Assembly: GCA_003284375.1 (NCBI GenBank)
Contig: QBVL01000006.1
Coordinates: 1 to 52,234 of the forward strand
Source: Prochlorococcus sp. AG-311-J23
Lineage (GTDB): Bacteria > Cyanobacteriota > Cyanobacteriia > PCC-6307 > Cyanobiaceae
DNA: 52,234 bases
Direction of reading: 5' to 3'
Below are positions 1 to 8,761 of the stretch, one piece after another. The notes under the pieces are model-generated. The model saw only the letters and a program-made list of their open reading frames with translations, was not told the origin of the DNA and did not search any database. The position numbers were made by a program, and so were the translations under genes. The stretch's first letter is position 1; the number at the start of each line of letters is the position of its first letter.

Positions 1-442
1 CTGTAACATTAATTATCCAGGCTTTCTCTGGATTTGTTAAATTAATTTCGTTTGAATCTATTTTAAAATTGTTATACTTTAGGGTGCGAAGTGTATCGAT
101 TTTCATGAAAACAGTCTTTTCTAAATTATTTGATTTATTCTTGTCTACTGATTGAATAAAACTTTCTTTTAAGCCTTGTTTCTTTTCTTTTAAATCCGTT
201 GTGTCTATTACCTTTGCATCTCTAGGGGCTATTACATTGAATTGAGCAATATCTCCTGGTTTGAGATCGGGAACAGCAAGTAACTTATAACTTGAAAATA
301 TTGCTACTAATAGACAGACCATTAGTAGACCTAACTTGTCAGTGGCTGACCATCGAAGTATTGGACGTCTAGGAGATTGACTCCCTAACCAGATCCTCCA
401 AATTTTTTGTGGACTGGGTAATTTAGCCAAAGAGTTTCTCAC
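1..442 (-). CDS. 7TM-HD family membrane phosphohydrolase (PgpH-like), N-terminal part only
   Basis: Reading leftward from a GTG at 440-442, an open frame runs off the window start (about 147 codons seen). The N-terminus is basic, followed by one hydrophobic segment (around residues 40-57, LGLLMVCLLVAIFSSYKLLA) and then a segment resembling the start of the extracellular 7TMR-HDED domain, with the recognisable pattern PDLKPGDIAQFNVIAPRDA and then VIDT. In this family the extracellular domain precedes seven membrane helices and a cytoplasmic HD phosphohydrolase domain; Listeria PgpH degrades c-di-AMP. The catalytic HD part lies outside the window, so activity is inferred from family only. It is divergent from folD with a 56-base shared upstream region. 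Confidence 0.75.
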   Translation of the reverse strand, partial: MRNSLAKLPSPQKIWRIWLGSQSPRRPILRWSATDKLGLLMVCLLVAIFSSYKLLAVPDLKPGDIAQFNVIAPRDAKVIDTTDLKEKKQGLKESFIQSVDKNKSNNLEKTVFMKIDTLRTLKYNNFKIDSNEINLTNPEKAWIINVT

Positions 443-498
443 CTACTCTGACGCTAGGTTTAATGCGTTGATTAATTGAAATTGTATTCATTTTATTT

Positions 499-1410
499 AT
501 GCCAAAAATTTTAGATGGAAAAGAACTTGCTCAGGAGATTGAACTCACACTTCAACAGGCTATCGAATCTGGCCTGGAAATTGCGAAACGTCGTCCTGGT
601 CTGGCTGTCCTTAGAGTTGGTAATGATCCTGCCAGTGGAGTTTATGTCAATTACAAGGAAAAAGCATGCGATCGAATAGGTGTTAGAAGTTTTGCAAAGC
701 ATTTAAAAGAAGATATTTCATTGGAAGAACTTACAGAAGTCATTAAAAGTTTGAATGAAGAAAAGAATGTTGATGGAATTTTATTGCAATTACCATTACC
801 TGCTCACCTTGATGAGGCCGCCTTGCTGAGGAGTATTGATCCTGATAAGGATGCTGATGGTCTACATCCTTTAAACCTAGGAAGATTAATAAAGGGAGAA
901 AAAGGCCCAAGATCATGTACACCTGCTGGTGTTATGTCTCTGCTTGAACGAAATAAAATCAAAATCGAAGGGAAAAGAGCAGTAGTAGTTGGACGTAGTA
1001 TTCTTGTTGGAAAGCCAATGGCTTTAATGCTTGAAGCTGCAAATGCCACTGTCACTATTGCTCATTCAAGAACTAAAGATTTACCTTCTTTGACTAGGGA
1101 GGCAGATTTACTGGTTGTAGCAGCAGGCAAGCCCTATTTGATAGGGGAAAATCATGTAAGTGATAATTGCATAGTTATTGATGTAGGAATTCATAGACTT
1201 CCGCCTGATAAAGAAAATATGAAAGAGCTCAAAAAGAGTAAACTTTGTGGAGATGTAAAGATATTTGAAATTGAAGATAAGGTGGCTGCTTATTCTCCTG
1301 TACCTGGCGGTGTAGGGCCTATGACAGTAACAATGCTTCTAGCAAATACCGTGGATAGGTGGCAGAAACATTGTGGATTACCTTTAACTATTAGTCATTT
1401 ACTTCCATGA
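499..1410 (+). CDS. folD: Bifunctional methylenetetrahydrofolate dehydrogenase / methenyltetrahydrofolate cyclohydrolase
   Basis: FolD interconverts 5,10-methylene-THF, methenyl-THF and 10-formyl-THF, using NADP, and supplies one-carbon units for purines and formyl-Met-tRNA in the cytosol. The 303-residue protein is full length. Visible signatures are the YVNYKEKAC active-site stretch (Tyr49, catalytic Lys53 and Lys55), LLQLPLP (95-101), DADGLHP (118-124), CTPAG (140-144), the Rossmann GRSILVGKP loop (165-173) and the C-terminal [12 protein letters not shown] motif near 270. The ATG at 499 fits the family N-terminus. It is followed 42 bases later by crtE on the same strand, so co-transcription is plausible. 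Confidence 0.97.
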   Translation: MPKILDGKELAQEIELTLQQAIESGLEIAKRRPGLAVLRVGNDPASGVYVNYKEKACDRIGVRSFAKHLKEDISLEELTEVIKSLNEEKNVDGILLQLPLPAHLDEAALLRSIDPDKDADGLHPLNLGRLIKGEKGPRSCTPAGVMSLLERNKIKIEGKRAVVVGRSILVGKPMALMLEAANATVTIAHSRTKDLPSLTREADLLVVAAGKPYLIGENHVSDNCIVIDVGIHRLPPDKENMKELKKSKLCGDVKIFEIEDKVAAYSPVPGGVGPMTVTMLLANTVDRWQKHCGLPLTISHLLP

Positions 1411-1452
1411 ATCACAATGTCCTGAGAGAATTGGTAAGAATCGATTTTTTGC

Positions 1453-2352
1453 ATGCAGGAAGCAATTGCTTCTTTTGACTTCGCTGAGTATCTAGAGAAA
1501 GCTAGAACTCGCGTTGAAGATGCGCTGGATGCGTCTCTGGGCCCTGAAAAGCCAGAAAAATTAAGAGAGTCTATGCGCTATTCCCTTTTGGCGGGAGGGA
1601 AGAGATTGAGACCAATACTTTGTCTTGCTGCCTGTGAACTTGCTGGAGGCGAAGTTGAAAAAGCATTGCCAACAGCAGTGGCTTTGGAAATGATTCATAC
1701 AATGTCTCTTATCCATGACGATCTACCTTCAATGGACAATGATGATCTTCGTAGAGGGCGTCCAACTAATCACAAGGTTTACGGAGATGCTGTGGCCATA
1801 CTCGCTGGAGATGCTCTATTGACCAGAGCTTTTGAGATGGTGTCAATTCGAACAGAGGGTATACCCTCTGAGAGACTATTAAAAATAATTGGCGAGCTCT
1901 CTTTAGTGGCAGGGGCTCCTGGACTGGTAGGAGGACAAGTAGTTGATCTTGATTGTGAAGGGAAAGAGGTTGATTTAGAAACCTTAGAGTACATTCACCT
2001 TCATAAAACAGGAGCTCTGCTTAAGGCATGTGTCACTTGCGGAGCATTGATTGGCGGAGCTGATGAGAATCTCCTAGAAGCACTGAATGTTTATGCGAGA
2101 GGGATTGGCCTAGCATTCCAAATAATTGATGACATTCTTGATGTAACAGCAAGTAGTGAAGTATTGGGCAAAACAGCAGGAAAGGATTTAATTGCTGATA
2201 AGACTACTTATCCCAAATTACTTGGTCTTGATGAATCAAGAAGGAGAGCAGATCTTTTAATCGCTAAAGCAAAAAATGCTCTTAAGCCTTGGCCAGAAAA
2301 ATCAAAACCTCTTCTTGCATTGGCTGATTACATTACAAGTAGAGATAGATGA
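1453..2352 (+). CDS. crtE: Geranylgeranyl diphosphate synthase (polyprenyl synthetase family)
   Basis: A short-chain trans-prenyltransferase condensing IPP with allylic diphosphates to the C20 precursor of carotenoids, chlorophyll phytyl tails and quinones. Length 299 is typical. The first Asp-rich motif [10 protein letters not shown] is at 89-98, followed by LRRGRP; the second, DDILD, is at 226-230; GGKRLRP at 48-54 and GKD..ADKTT at 243-252 complete the diphosphate-binding set. Folding to farnesyl versus geranylgeranyl length cannot be settled by eye; the GGPP call rests on cyanobacterial precedent. The stop overlaps the ATG of the next gene (ATGA at 2349-2352), indicating translational coupling. 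Confidence 0.93.
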   Translation: MQEAIASFDFAEYLEKARTRVEDALDASLGPEKPEKLRESMRYSLLAGGKRLRPILCLAACELAGGEVEKALPTAVALEMIHTMSLIHDDLPSMDNDDLRRGRPTNHKVYGDAVAILAGDALLTRAFEMVSIRTEGIPSERLLKIIGELSLVAGAPGLVGGQVVDLDCEGKEVDLETLEYIHLHKTGALLKACVTCGALIGGADENLLEALNVYARGIGLAFQIIDDILDVTASSEVLGKTAGKDLIADKTTYPKLLGLDESRRRADLLIAKAKNALKPWPEKSKPLLALADYITSRDR

Positions 2353-2864
2353 ATCTTAATTCAAGTTTCGAATTTCAATTCATTTATATTCTTGATAATG
2401 CTGTATTGGCCTGGGGGCTAGCAGCATGTGGACTTGCTCAATTTTCTAAATTATTATTCGAATTAATTTTTAAGCAACGGTGGAGACCGTCAGTACTTAT
2501 TGAAACAGGAGGTATGCCCTCCAGTCACTCGGCTTTGGTAACAGGAACCGCTGCAGGAGTTGGTCTTCAGCTTGGCTTTGATGATCCAGTATTTGCTTTG
2601 GCTTCAACAATTGCTTTTATTGTGATGTACGACGCTTCGGGAATAAGAAGGTCGGCAGGATTAACAGCAGCAAAAGTCAATCAAATTTTAAAAAATAATT
2701 CTAATGAATTGTCTTCAGATAATACTTTAAAAGAATCTTTGGGGCACACGAAAATCGAGGTATTGGTAGGAAGTATTCTTGGACCAATTGTGGCTTTACC
2801 AGGTATTTTCTTCATTGGTTCTCCTTTGCATATTTTGCAAATGATTGGTTTAGTTTCTTTGTGA
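2349..2864 (+). CDS. DUF212 / divergent PAP2 family membrane protein
   Basis: A 171-residue membrane protein of the family annotated as acid phosphatase/vanadium haloperoxidase-related. The diagnostic motifs are GGMPSSH (54-60) and YDASGIRR (94-101); hydrophobic stretches lie near 18-40, 62-75, 82-96 and 138-165. GGMPSSH resembles the PSGH/SRxxxxxH phosphatase motifs of PAP2 enzymes, which suggests a lipid- or isoprenyl-phosphate substrate, but this is inference. Overlap with crtE (4 bases) and with the following helicase (GTGA at 2861-2864) places it in an operon. A role in isoprenyl diphosphate handling would fit the crtE neighbour but is unproven. Confidence 0.85.
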   Translation: MNLNSSFEFQFIYILDNAVLAWGLAACGLAQFSKLLFELIFKQRWRPSVLIETGGMPSSHSALVTGTAAGVGLQLGFDDPVFALASTIAFIVMYDASGIRRSAGLTAAKVNQILKNNSNELSSDNTLKESLGHTKIEVLVGSILGPIVALPGIFFIGSPLHILQMIGLVSL

Positions 2865-4321
2865 AAGAAGTAAAAGCAAAAGAAGATTGTGTTGTCTTAA
2901 CTAAGGATCAAGAAAAATCTCTTGAATTATTCTGTGAATGGCTTAATACCCCATATTCCTTTAAACCCTTTGTAATGAAAGGCTTTGCAGGTAGCGGAAA
3001 AACATATTTATCTATGAAATTATTAAAAAAGGTCGATGAGTTAGGTTTGTGTTGGACTGTAGTTGCACCAACTCATAAGGCTGTAGGTGTACTAAGGGAG
3101 GGCTTAAAAAGGGAATCTATTCAACCCACATGGTTTCCCTCCACTATTCATCGTTTGCTTCGACTTAAGTTGAAAAGACAGGCGGATGTAGAAATATGTG
3201 AAAAAACTGATCAAACCGAGAACTCTTTGGAAAACTTAGGACTCGTTTTAATTGATGAAGCATCAATGATTGATTCCAAATTATTGGAGATAACTCTTGA
3301 ATGTGCAAGATGTAATTCGACTCGGTTGGTTTTTATTGGTGATCCGGCCCAACTTCCACCAGTGGGAGAGAGCCATAGCTCAGTTTTTTTAATTAAAAGA
3401 GCAGTTAATACTGAACTTAGGGAAGTCGTTCGTCATCAAGGGCCTGTTCTTAAATTGGCAAATATAATTAGAGATGGGAAAATACCTTGTAATCAGCCAC
3501 CAATATTGCCAGTTATTAACTCTAAGAAAGGCAATGTAGGAATATTAGATAGAAAAAGCTGGCTTGAAAGAGCTAAATCAACATTGAGCTTATCTTCCTT
3601 AGAGGATGATCACGATAGAGCAAGGATTTTGTGCTACACGAATCGAATTGTTGATAACTTAGTTCCTCATGCAAGAAGAGCTATTCATGGTGAGATGGCA
3701 GATCAATATCAGGTTTTACCAGGAGAGGTTTTAATTAGCCGTAAAGCTGTCTTGGCAAATGCGTCATTAAATGAGGATGAGCTTGGAGAAGAACCAGATA
3801 TCTTGATTAATTCCAATAGAGAGATGGTGGTAGAAGATGTAATTCCAAATATTTTTGACTTGGCCCCTTTGGGAATTCACCAAGATTTTGAACACCCTTT
3901 ACCTGTTATTGAAACTCAGATAGCTAAAGTCAGCTGTGATGAAAAAGAATTTTCTTTAAGGTTAATTCCTCAAATAGGTTCTAAATCTCGAATTGACTTG
4001 GACCTTTCTTTGAATGTATTGAGCAATCTGGCAAGAGAGAGAGGAAAAAAAAATAGTGCTTCGATCTGGAAACTTTTCTTTTTTATTAGAGACTCATTCG
4101 CTTCTTTGGGTCCTGCTTCAGTCCTTACGATTCATAGGAGTCAAGGAAGTACTTTTGGAGAAGTGTTCATAACCTCTGATGTCTTTTGGCCTAAAGATCT
4201 TGAATTTAGAAGAAGACTTGTATACGTTGCTGTAAGCAGAGCGAGCAAAGGAGTATGGATTGTTGGTGATGATAAAAGCAAGACGAATCAAGCTATTTTA
4301 GAGAAATTATTAAGTGATTAA
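2861..4321 (+). CDS. SF1B DNA helicase, Dda/RecD-like AAA ATPase
   Basis: A 486-residue helicase starting with GTG at 2861 and overlapping the previous stop. SF1 motifs in order: Walker A GFAGSGKT (41-48), motif Ia APTHKA (69-74), Walker B VLIDEAS (129-135), motif III IGDPAQLPPVGE (159-170), motif V TIHRSQGS (423-430) and motif VI VAVSRA (456-461). The arrangement resembles phage T4 Dda and the COG0507 group, a 5'-3' DNA helicase. It lacks the N-terminal extension of RecD and lies 38 kb from the recBCD genes, so it is a separate helicase. Biological role unknown; the operon partners (crtE, DUF212) give no obvious link. Confidence 0.85.
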   Translation: MKEVKAKEDCVVLTKDQEKSLELFCEWLNTPYSFKPFVMKGFAGSGKTYLSMKLLKKVDELGLCWTVVAPTHKAVGVLREGLKRESIQPTWFPSTIHRLLRLKLKRQADVEICEKTDQTENSLENLGLVLIDEASMIDSKLLEITLECARCNSTRLVFIGDPAQLPPVGESHSSVFLIKRAVNTELREVVRHQGPVLKLANIIRDGKIPCNQPPILPVINSKKGNVGILDRKSWLERAKSTLSLSSLEDDHDRARILCYTNRIVDNLVPHARRAIHGEMADQYQVLPGEVLISRKAVLANASLNEDELGEEPDILINSNREMVVEDVIPNIFDLAPLGIHQDFEHPLPVIETQIAKVSCDEKEFSLRLIPQIGSKSRIDLDLSLNVLSNLARERGKKNSASIWKLFFFIRDSFASLGPASVLTIHRSQGSTFGEVFITSDVFWPKDLEFRRRLVYVAVSRASKGVWIVGDDKSKTNQAILEKLLSD

Positions 4322-4354
4322 TTTGGAAAATGTTATTTTTGAAAACAGATTTCT

Positions 4355-5710
4355 TTAGGCATAGTTCATAATACTTTTTTTCCAATTTTCTATAATAAGA
4401 GGCGAACTTGCCCAATGTAAATGTATCCAGCTCGCATGAATTAAATGATTACAAAAACCCTCGTTTTTACTTTCCAAATTCCATCCTTTAATATCCCATA
4501 AGCAATTTATTTCTGAATTATAGCTTTCATTAAATATTTCCCAGCGATGAAATTCATGTCCAATAAGTTTATTGCCAGGAGTGGTAATAGGACTTTTATT
4601 TTTACTTCTTACTTCTCTATAACCAATTTTTAAATTACCTTTTTTAGCTTTAAAAGGTAATATTCCAGCCATTGAATATTCTCTCCCTTCAAGATCAAAT
4701 ATACTTTTACATAAAAGCATCATTCCACCACATTCAGCATATATAGGAAACTTTTTCGAAAAAATTTTTATTGAGTTCAAGCTTATTTTTGAATTACTCA
4801 ATTGGTTCGCGTGTTGCTCAGGAAAACCTCCAGGTATGATTAATCCTTTGGCTTCTTTTGGGATTTTTTCGTTCTCAAGAGGTTTCCAAGTAATAGTTGG
4901 CATTCCATTTTCTTCTAATAATTCTTTTGTTTCTTGATACCTAAAATGGAAAGCATCATCTTCAGCAATAGCAATTGGATGAATGAATTTTGTTTCTTTC
5001 TTTGGTAAAAAGTTAATTGTTTTGTTGTTAGATTCTGGAGATAATAAAAGCTTTCTAAAACTTTCTATATCTAGATAATCTTTGGCTATTGATGCCCACT
5101 TCTGAACTTTTATATCTAAGTCTAAAATTTCATGAGCCGGCGCTAAACCTAAAGCCCTTGAGGGAAGATATAAGTCTTTGCATGAAGGAAGTGAACCCAA
5201 TGACTTTATGTTGATTTGATTAAGAACCTCCAATAATATTTTTTCATGTCTAGGTGTTTGAACATTATTGAGAACAATGCCTGCAATTTTTAATTCCTTA
5301 TCGTGCTCTCTAAATCCTTTTATTAAGGCTGCTAGTGATGCAGCCTTCCCTCTAGCATCAACAATAAGTACTACTGGCAGGCTTAAAACCTTAGCTAATT
5401 CAGCGGTACTCCCTTTTGAGCTACTGCCAACTCCATCGAATAATCCCATTACACCTTCAACAAACGAATAATCAGTTAAGCCTCCGTAGTGATTAAAATT
5501 TTCTTTGACCCAACCTTCACCAGAGAGAACCAAATCAAGATTGCGACAAGCTTTTTTTGAAACTGCAGTGAGCTGTTGAGGGTCTAAATAATCAGGTCCA
5601 ACTTTAAAAGTTTGAACTGTTTTATTTATACTTTTTAACCAAGAAATTAAAAGAAGACTTAAAAGAGTTTTACCACTGTTACTTGATATTGCTGAGATTA
5701 CGCATGCCAT
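4355..5710 (-). CDS. cobB: Cobyrinate a,c-diamide synthase (CbiA/CobB)
   Basis: Amidates the a and c carboxylates of cobyrinate using glutamine and ATP, early in cobalamin (here probably pseudocobalamin) synthesis. The 451-residue protein has the N-terminal ATPase domain with P-loop SSNSGKT (9-15), VGPDYLDP (37-44) and GLFDG (89-93), and a C-terminal class I glutamine amidotransferase domain with PGGFPE (293-298), nucleophile Cys327 in YAECGGM and the catalytic GHEFH around 384-388. It is the last gene of the leftward sasA-to-cobB run, 13 bases after opcA, and its end faces the helicase end 33 bases away. Confidence 0.95.
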   Translation of the reverse strand: MACVISAISSNSGKTLLSLLLISWLKSINKTVQTFKVGPDYLDPQQLTAVSKKACRNLDLVLSGEGWVKENFNHYGGLTDYSFVEGVMGLFDGVGSSSKGSTAELAKVLSLPVVLIVDARGKAASLAALIKGFREHDKELKIAGIVLNNVQTPRHEKILLEVLNQINIKSLGSLPSCKDLYLPSRALGLAPAHEILDLDIKVQKWASIAKDYLDIESFRKLLLSPESNNKTINFLPKKETKFIHPIAIAEDDAFHFRYQETKELLEENGMPTITWKPLENEKIPKEAKGLIIPGGFPEQHANQLSNSKISLNSIKIFSKKFPIYAECGGMMLLCKSIFDLEGREYSMAGILPFKAKKGNLKIGYREVRSKNKSPITTPGNKLIGHEFHRWEIFNESYNSEINCLWDIKGWNLESKNEGFCNHLIHASWIHLHWASSPLIIENWKKSIMNYA

Positions 5711-5723
5711 CTAATGACTATAT

Positions 5724-7031
5724 TTAGTTGGTTTGATTAACTAAATCAAGGATTTCTTTTGCTATAGGTGTCGCACTCGCAAGTAAAGGACTTGTATTGC
5801 CTCTACTACTGGAAAGTAAACGAGCAACATCACTTTCTAAAGAGTTCTTTTGAATGGGAACGACTTGTTCAATAAGCTCCATTCTTGCCATACCTCCCGC
5901 TTCTAATCTCCTGCATTCTCCAGATTCTGATGCGAGGATTACACAAATATCGCTTTTATGTTTGTTTTTGGCTTTTGCAATTAATCTAAGACCAACTATT
6001 TGACCAGGATTTATGCTTGGCTTACCAATTGGTAGAGAAGTAATACCAACTTGAACAAGAGTTTTGTCAGGACGAAGAAAATTTACTTTCAGTTGATCTT
6101 TGTTTGAGAAGATGCGACTTTCAAGTTTCCAATTGAGACGATCGGCAATCCATGCAGCCAGTAAAAGACCTTGAACTGTTTGTGAACCCTCAATATCGAT
6201 ATCAATTTTTTGTAAATTATCAAGAGCATTTCTTCTTTGAAGTGGATCAAATACCATCGCTAAGGTCTCTCTCCAGCCTCTAAGGCGAAGCCAATTAAGG
6301 TCGTTAACAGCTTGTCCCGATTGAATTCTTTGAAGCAATAAATTTAAGCAGATTATTGGTTCACCCAATGCAGTATCAATAATTAATCTTCGATTTGGTA
6401 GCGCTAGAGCATTGAGGAATTCGGGGGCCTCATCAATTCTTCCATTCCACCATAACCAAGAAGGAAGTTCATCAGGGACAAGAGTTTCAACAATTTCAAG
6501 ACCATCATTGATTGCATCTTTGTTACCTCTTAAAACAATTACGTCTCCACAAGCTGTTTTTCCTCCGCTTTCTTCAGGAAGAGGACAATAGGCTGCTACT
6601 AAAGTTTCTAAATTATTTTCTTTATCAATTGTGGGTGCAATTGTTATTAATCTTCTTGGTTGCAAATTACTAATCGAGGTGTCAATGTGTTGCCCTCTTA
6701 GGTCTTCTACATTTTTAATTGAATCTTCACCTTGAATTGAAGATTGAACTCTGAAATCGAGTGGTGAAGTACTGTTAGGTAGATCTCCTCTTAGAATAAT
6801 TTCTCTTGCAGCTTCTATGAGATCATTCCTTTGGCTACCTACTACGGGCCCAGATATTTTTCCAGCTTTGACTAGTTTTTGTTCAATCCAGGCCGGTTGC
6901 CAGACAATTAAACAAAAAGTGTTAGCTCCTTTATCTCCTTGCTCATCATGAGACCATAGTTGCTCAAGATAGGTAGGAATTTCAGATGGAGGTAACTGAA
7001 GGGGTGTTTGTAAGGTTAGTTGAGGAGACAT
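5724..7031 (-). CDS. opcA: Glucose-6-phosphate dehydrogenase assembly protein OpcA
   Basis: OpcA is the cyanobacterial allosteric activator of glucose-6-phosphate dehydrogenase and couples the oxidative pentose phosphate pathway to redox state. Recognition rests on family likeness across the 435 residues (for example ANTFCLIVWQPAW near the N-terminus and DLNWLRLRGWRE in the middle) and on its position directly downstream of zwf, 38 bases away, the classic cyanobacterial arrangement. No enzymatic motif is expected. Cysteines used for thioredoxin control in other OpcA proteins could not be assigned here. Start ATG at 7029-7031. Confidence 0.92.
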   Translation of the reverse strand: MSPQLTLQTPLQLPPSEIPTYLEQLWSHDEQGDKGANTFCLIVWQPAWIEQKLVKAGKISGPVVGSQRNDLIEAAREIILRGDLPNSTSPLDFRVQSSIQGEDSIKNVEDLRGQHIDTSISNLQPRRLITIAPTIDKENNLETLVAAYCPLPEESGGKTACGDVIVLRGNKDAINDGLEIVETLVPDELPSWLWWNGRIDEAPEFLNALALPNRRLIIDTALGEPIICLNLLLQRIQSGQAVNDLNWLRLRGWRETLAMVFDPLQRRNALDNLQKIDIDIEGSQTVQGLLLAAWIADRLNWKLESRIFSNKDQLKVNFLRPDKTLVQVGITSLPIGKPSINPGQIVGLRLIAKAKNKHKSDICVILASESGECRRLEAGGMARMELIEQVVPIQKNSLESDVARLLSSSRGNTSPLLASATPIAKEILDLVNQTN

Positions 7032-7069
7032 CTAATTTGGTTCAAATAAAAGAATTGGATTCAATTTTT

Positions 7070-8593
7070 TCAAGGTCTTCTCCATAGAAGTTGATCTTTG
7101 CCAATAAGTAAGTCTGATTCAGTCGGTCCCCATGTCCTTGACTCATATGGATAAATAGGTAATTCCCAAGGAGAATCCTCAATCTTTTCAAGTAGAGGAG
7201 TATATAAACGCCATGCAGCCTCAACTTCATCGCTTCGAGTAAACAATGTGGGATCTCCAAGCATTGCATCAGCAAGGAGTCTCACATAGCCTTCATCTGA
7301 TGGCTCCCCAAAGGATTCGTCATAGGAAAACTCCATATTTACAGGTCTACTTCTCATCCCAGACCCTGGAGATTTAACTTCAAAACTAAATTCAGCACCT
7401 TCGTTGGGTTGAATCCTAAGAATTAATTGGTTTGAAGTTGGGCATCCCCCTGCTGCATCAAAAAGGTGAACAGGTGCTTCTCTAAATGTGAGAACAACTT
7501 CACTAAGCCTTTTAGCTAATCGTTTTCCTGTCCTTACATAAAAAGGTACCCCCTGCCATCTCCAATTATCTATGAACAGCTTCATCGCTACATATGTTTC
7601 AGTGGTGCTGTTTGGATTAACACCTGGTTCATCTCTATAACCGAGGAGTGGATCTTCATCGCTACCTCCCTTTGAGTATTGACCTCTAACGCAACATTCC
7701 CAAGGCTTTTCTTCATTCGCAAGCTTGACTGCTTGAAGAACTTTAGCTTTTTCATTCCTTATTGCTTCTGGATCAAAATGCCCAGGTGGTTCCATTGCTG
7801 TTAGAGCAAGCATTTGAGTTAGATGATTTTGAACCATATCTCTTAAAGCTCCTGAAGATTCGTAATATCCAGCTCGATCTTCAACTCCAACTGTTTCAGA
7901 ACTGGTAATTTGAACACTCGATATATAATTTCTATTCCAAATAGGTTCAAAAATCGTGTTTGCAAATCTGAGAACAAGAATATTTTGAACAGTTTCTTTA
8001 CCCAAGTAATGATCTATTCGAAATATTTGACTTTCTTGAGCACAACCCTGAACGAGAGAATTGAGTGACTGAGCGCTGTTGAAATCTCTTCCAAAAGGTT
8101 TTTCGATTACGACCCTACTACGTTTTGGATCTTTCAATAATCCTGCTGCAGCTAAGGCTCTACATCCACTTCCATAGAACTTCGGAGATACTGAAAGGTA
8201 AAAAGTTCGATGACCGTGAGTCGCTCTTAGCTTGTCAATTATTTCAAGTCTTTCTCCAAGTCTTACTAGGTGTTCGGGTTGTTGCAGATCTACGGGCTCA
8301 TAGAAAAGATTTTGAGAAAATAATTCCCACTCTTTTGGACTTTCTTTTATTTGAGAAGAAAGAGCTTCTTCCATTTTTTCTTTAAATATTCCATCAGTCC
8401 AAGGCCTTCTCGCACAGCCTAAAATGGCAAACTCACTTGGTAATCTTCTTTGCTTGAAGAGTTCAAATAGAGCAGGAACTAGTTTCCTGTGTGTTAGATC
8501 TCCTGAGGCCCCAAATATAACCAGACATTGAGGAGGAACTACTCGCTCTTGGCGAAGCCCTATTCTCAATGGATTTGTTACTGGCATGCTCAT
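7070..8593 (-). CDS. zwf: Glucose-6-phosphate 1-dehydrogenase
   Basis: First enzyme of the oxidative pentose phosphate pathway, making NADPH and 6-phosphogluconolactone, most important in the dark. Motifs, numbered from an upstream TTG at 8611: dinucleotide-binding GASGDLTHRKL (34-44), EKPFGRD (170-176) and the substrate/catalytic RIDHYLGKE (198-206). The frame is open from that TTG, but the ATG at 8591-8593 (507 residues) is preceded by AAGGA at a good distance, so it is preferred; an ATG two codons on is also possible. It is followed by opcA on the same strand. Upstream is a 150-base AT-rich gap to petH in which no clear element was seen. Confidence 0.96.
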   Translation of the reverse strand: MSMPVTNPLRIGLRQERVVPPQCLVIFGASGDLTHRKLVPALFELFKQRRLPSEFAILGCARRPWTDGIFKEKMEEALSSQIKESPKEWELFSQNLFYEPVDLQQPEHLVRLGERLEIIDKLRATHGHRTFYLSVSPKFYGSGCRALAAAGLLKDPKRSRVVIEKPFGRDFNSAQSLNSLVQGCAQESQIFRIDHYLGKETVQNILVLRFANTIFEPIWNRNYISSVQITSSETVGVEDRAGYYESSGALRDMVQNHLTQMLALTAMEPPGHFDPEAIRNEKAKVLQAVKLANEEKPWECCVRGQYSKGGSDEDPLLGYRDEPGVNPNSTTETYVAMKLFIDNWRWQGVPFYVRTGKRLAKRLSEVVLTFREAPVHLFDAAGGCPTSNQLILRIQPNEGAEFSFEVKSPGSGMRSRPVNMEFSYDESFGEPSDEGYVRLLADAMLGDPTLFTRSDEVEAAWRLYTPLLEKIEDSPWELPIYPYESRTWGPTESDLLIGKDQLLWRRP

Positions 8594-8761
8594 TAATAAA
8601 TTCCTTGCCAATCAGATGAGAAATATTAAATCCAAGTTGCTTCTATACATTCAGCCATTTTTGGTGGTCGGATGCTAAAAAACAAAATTGATATTTATTA
8701 AATATAGAAAAAATATTTCTAAAGTAATTAATAATTATCGCTTTCCAGACTTTTTAGTTCT

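Noticed and set aside
7042-7275. 77-codon leftward frame overlapping the end of zwf
   Set aside because: Shadow frame within the zwf C-terminus with no independent support.
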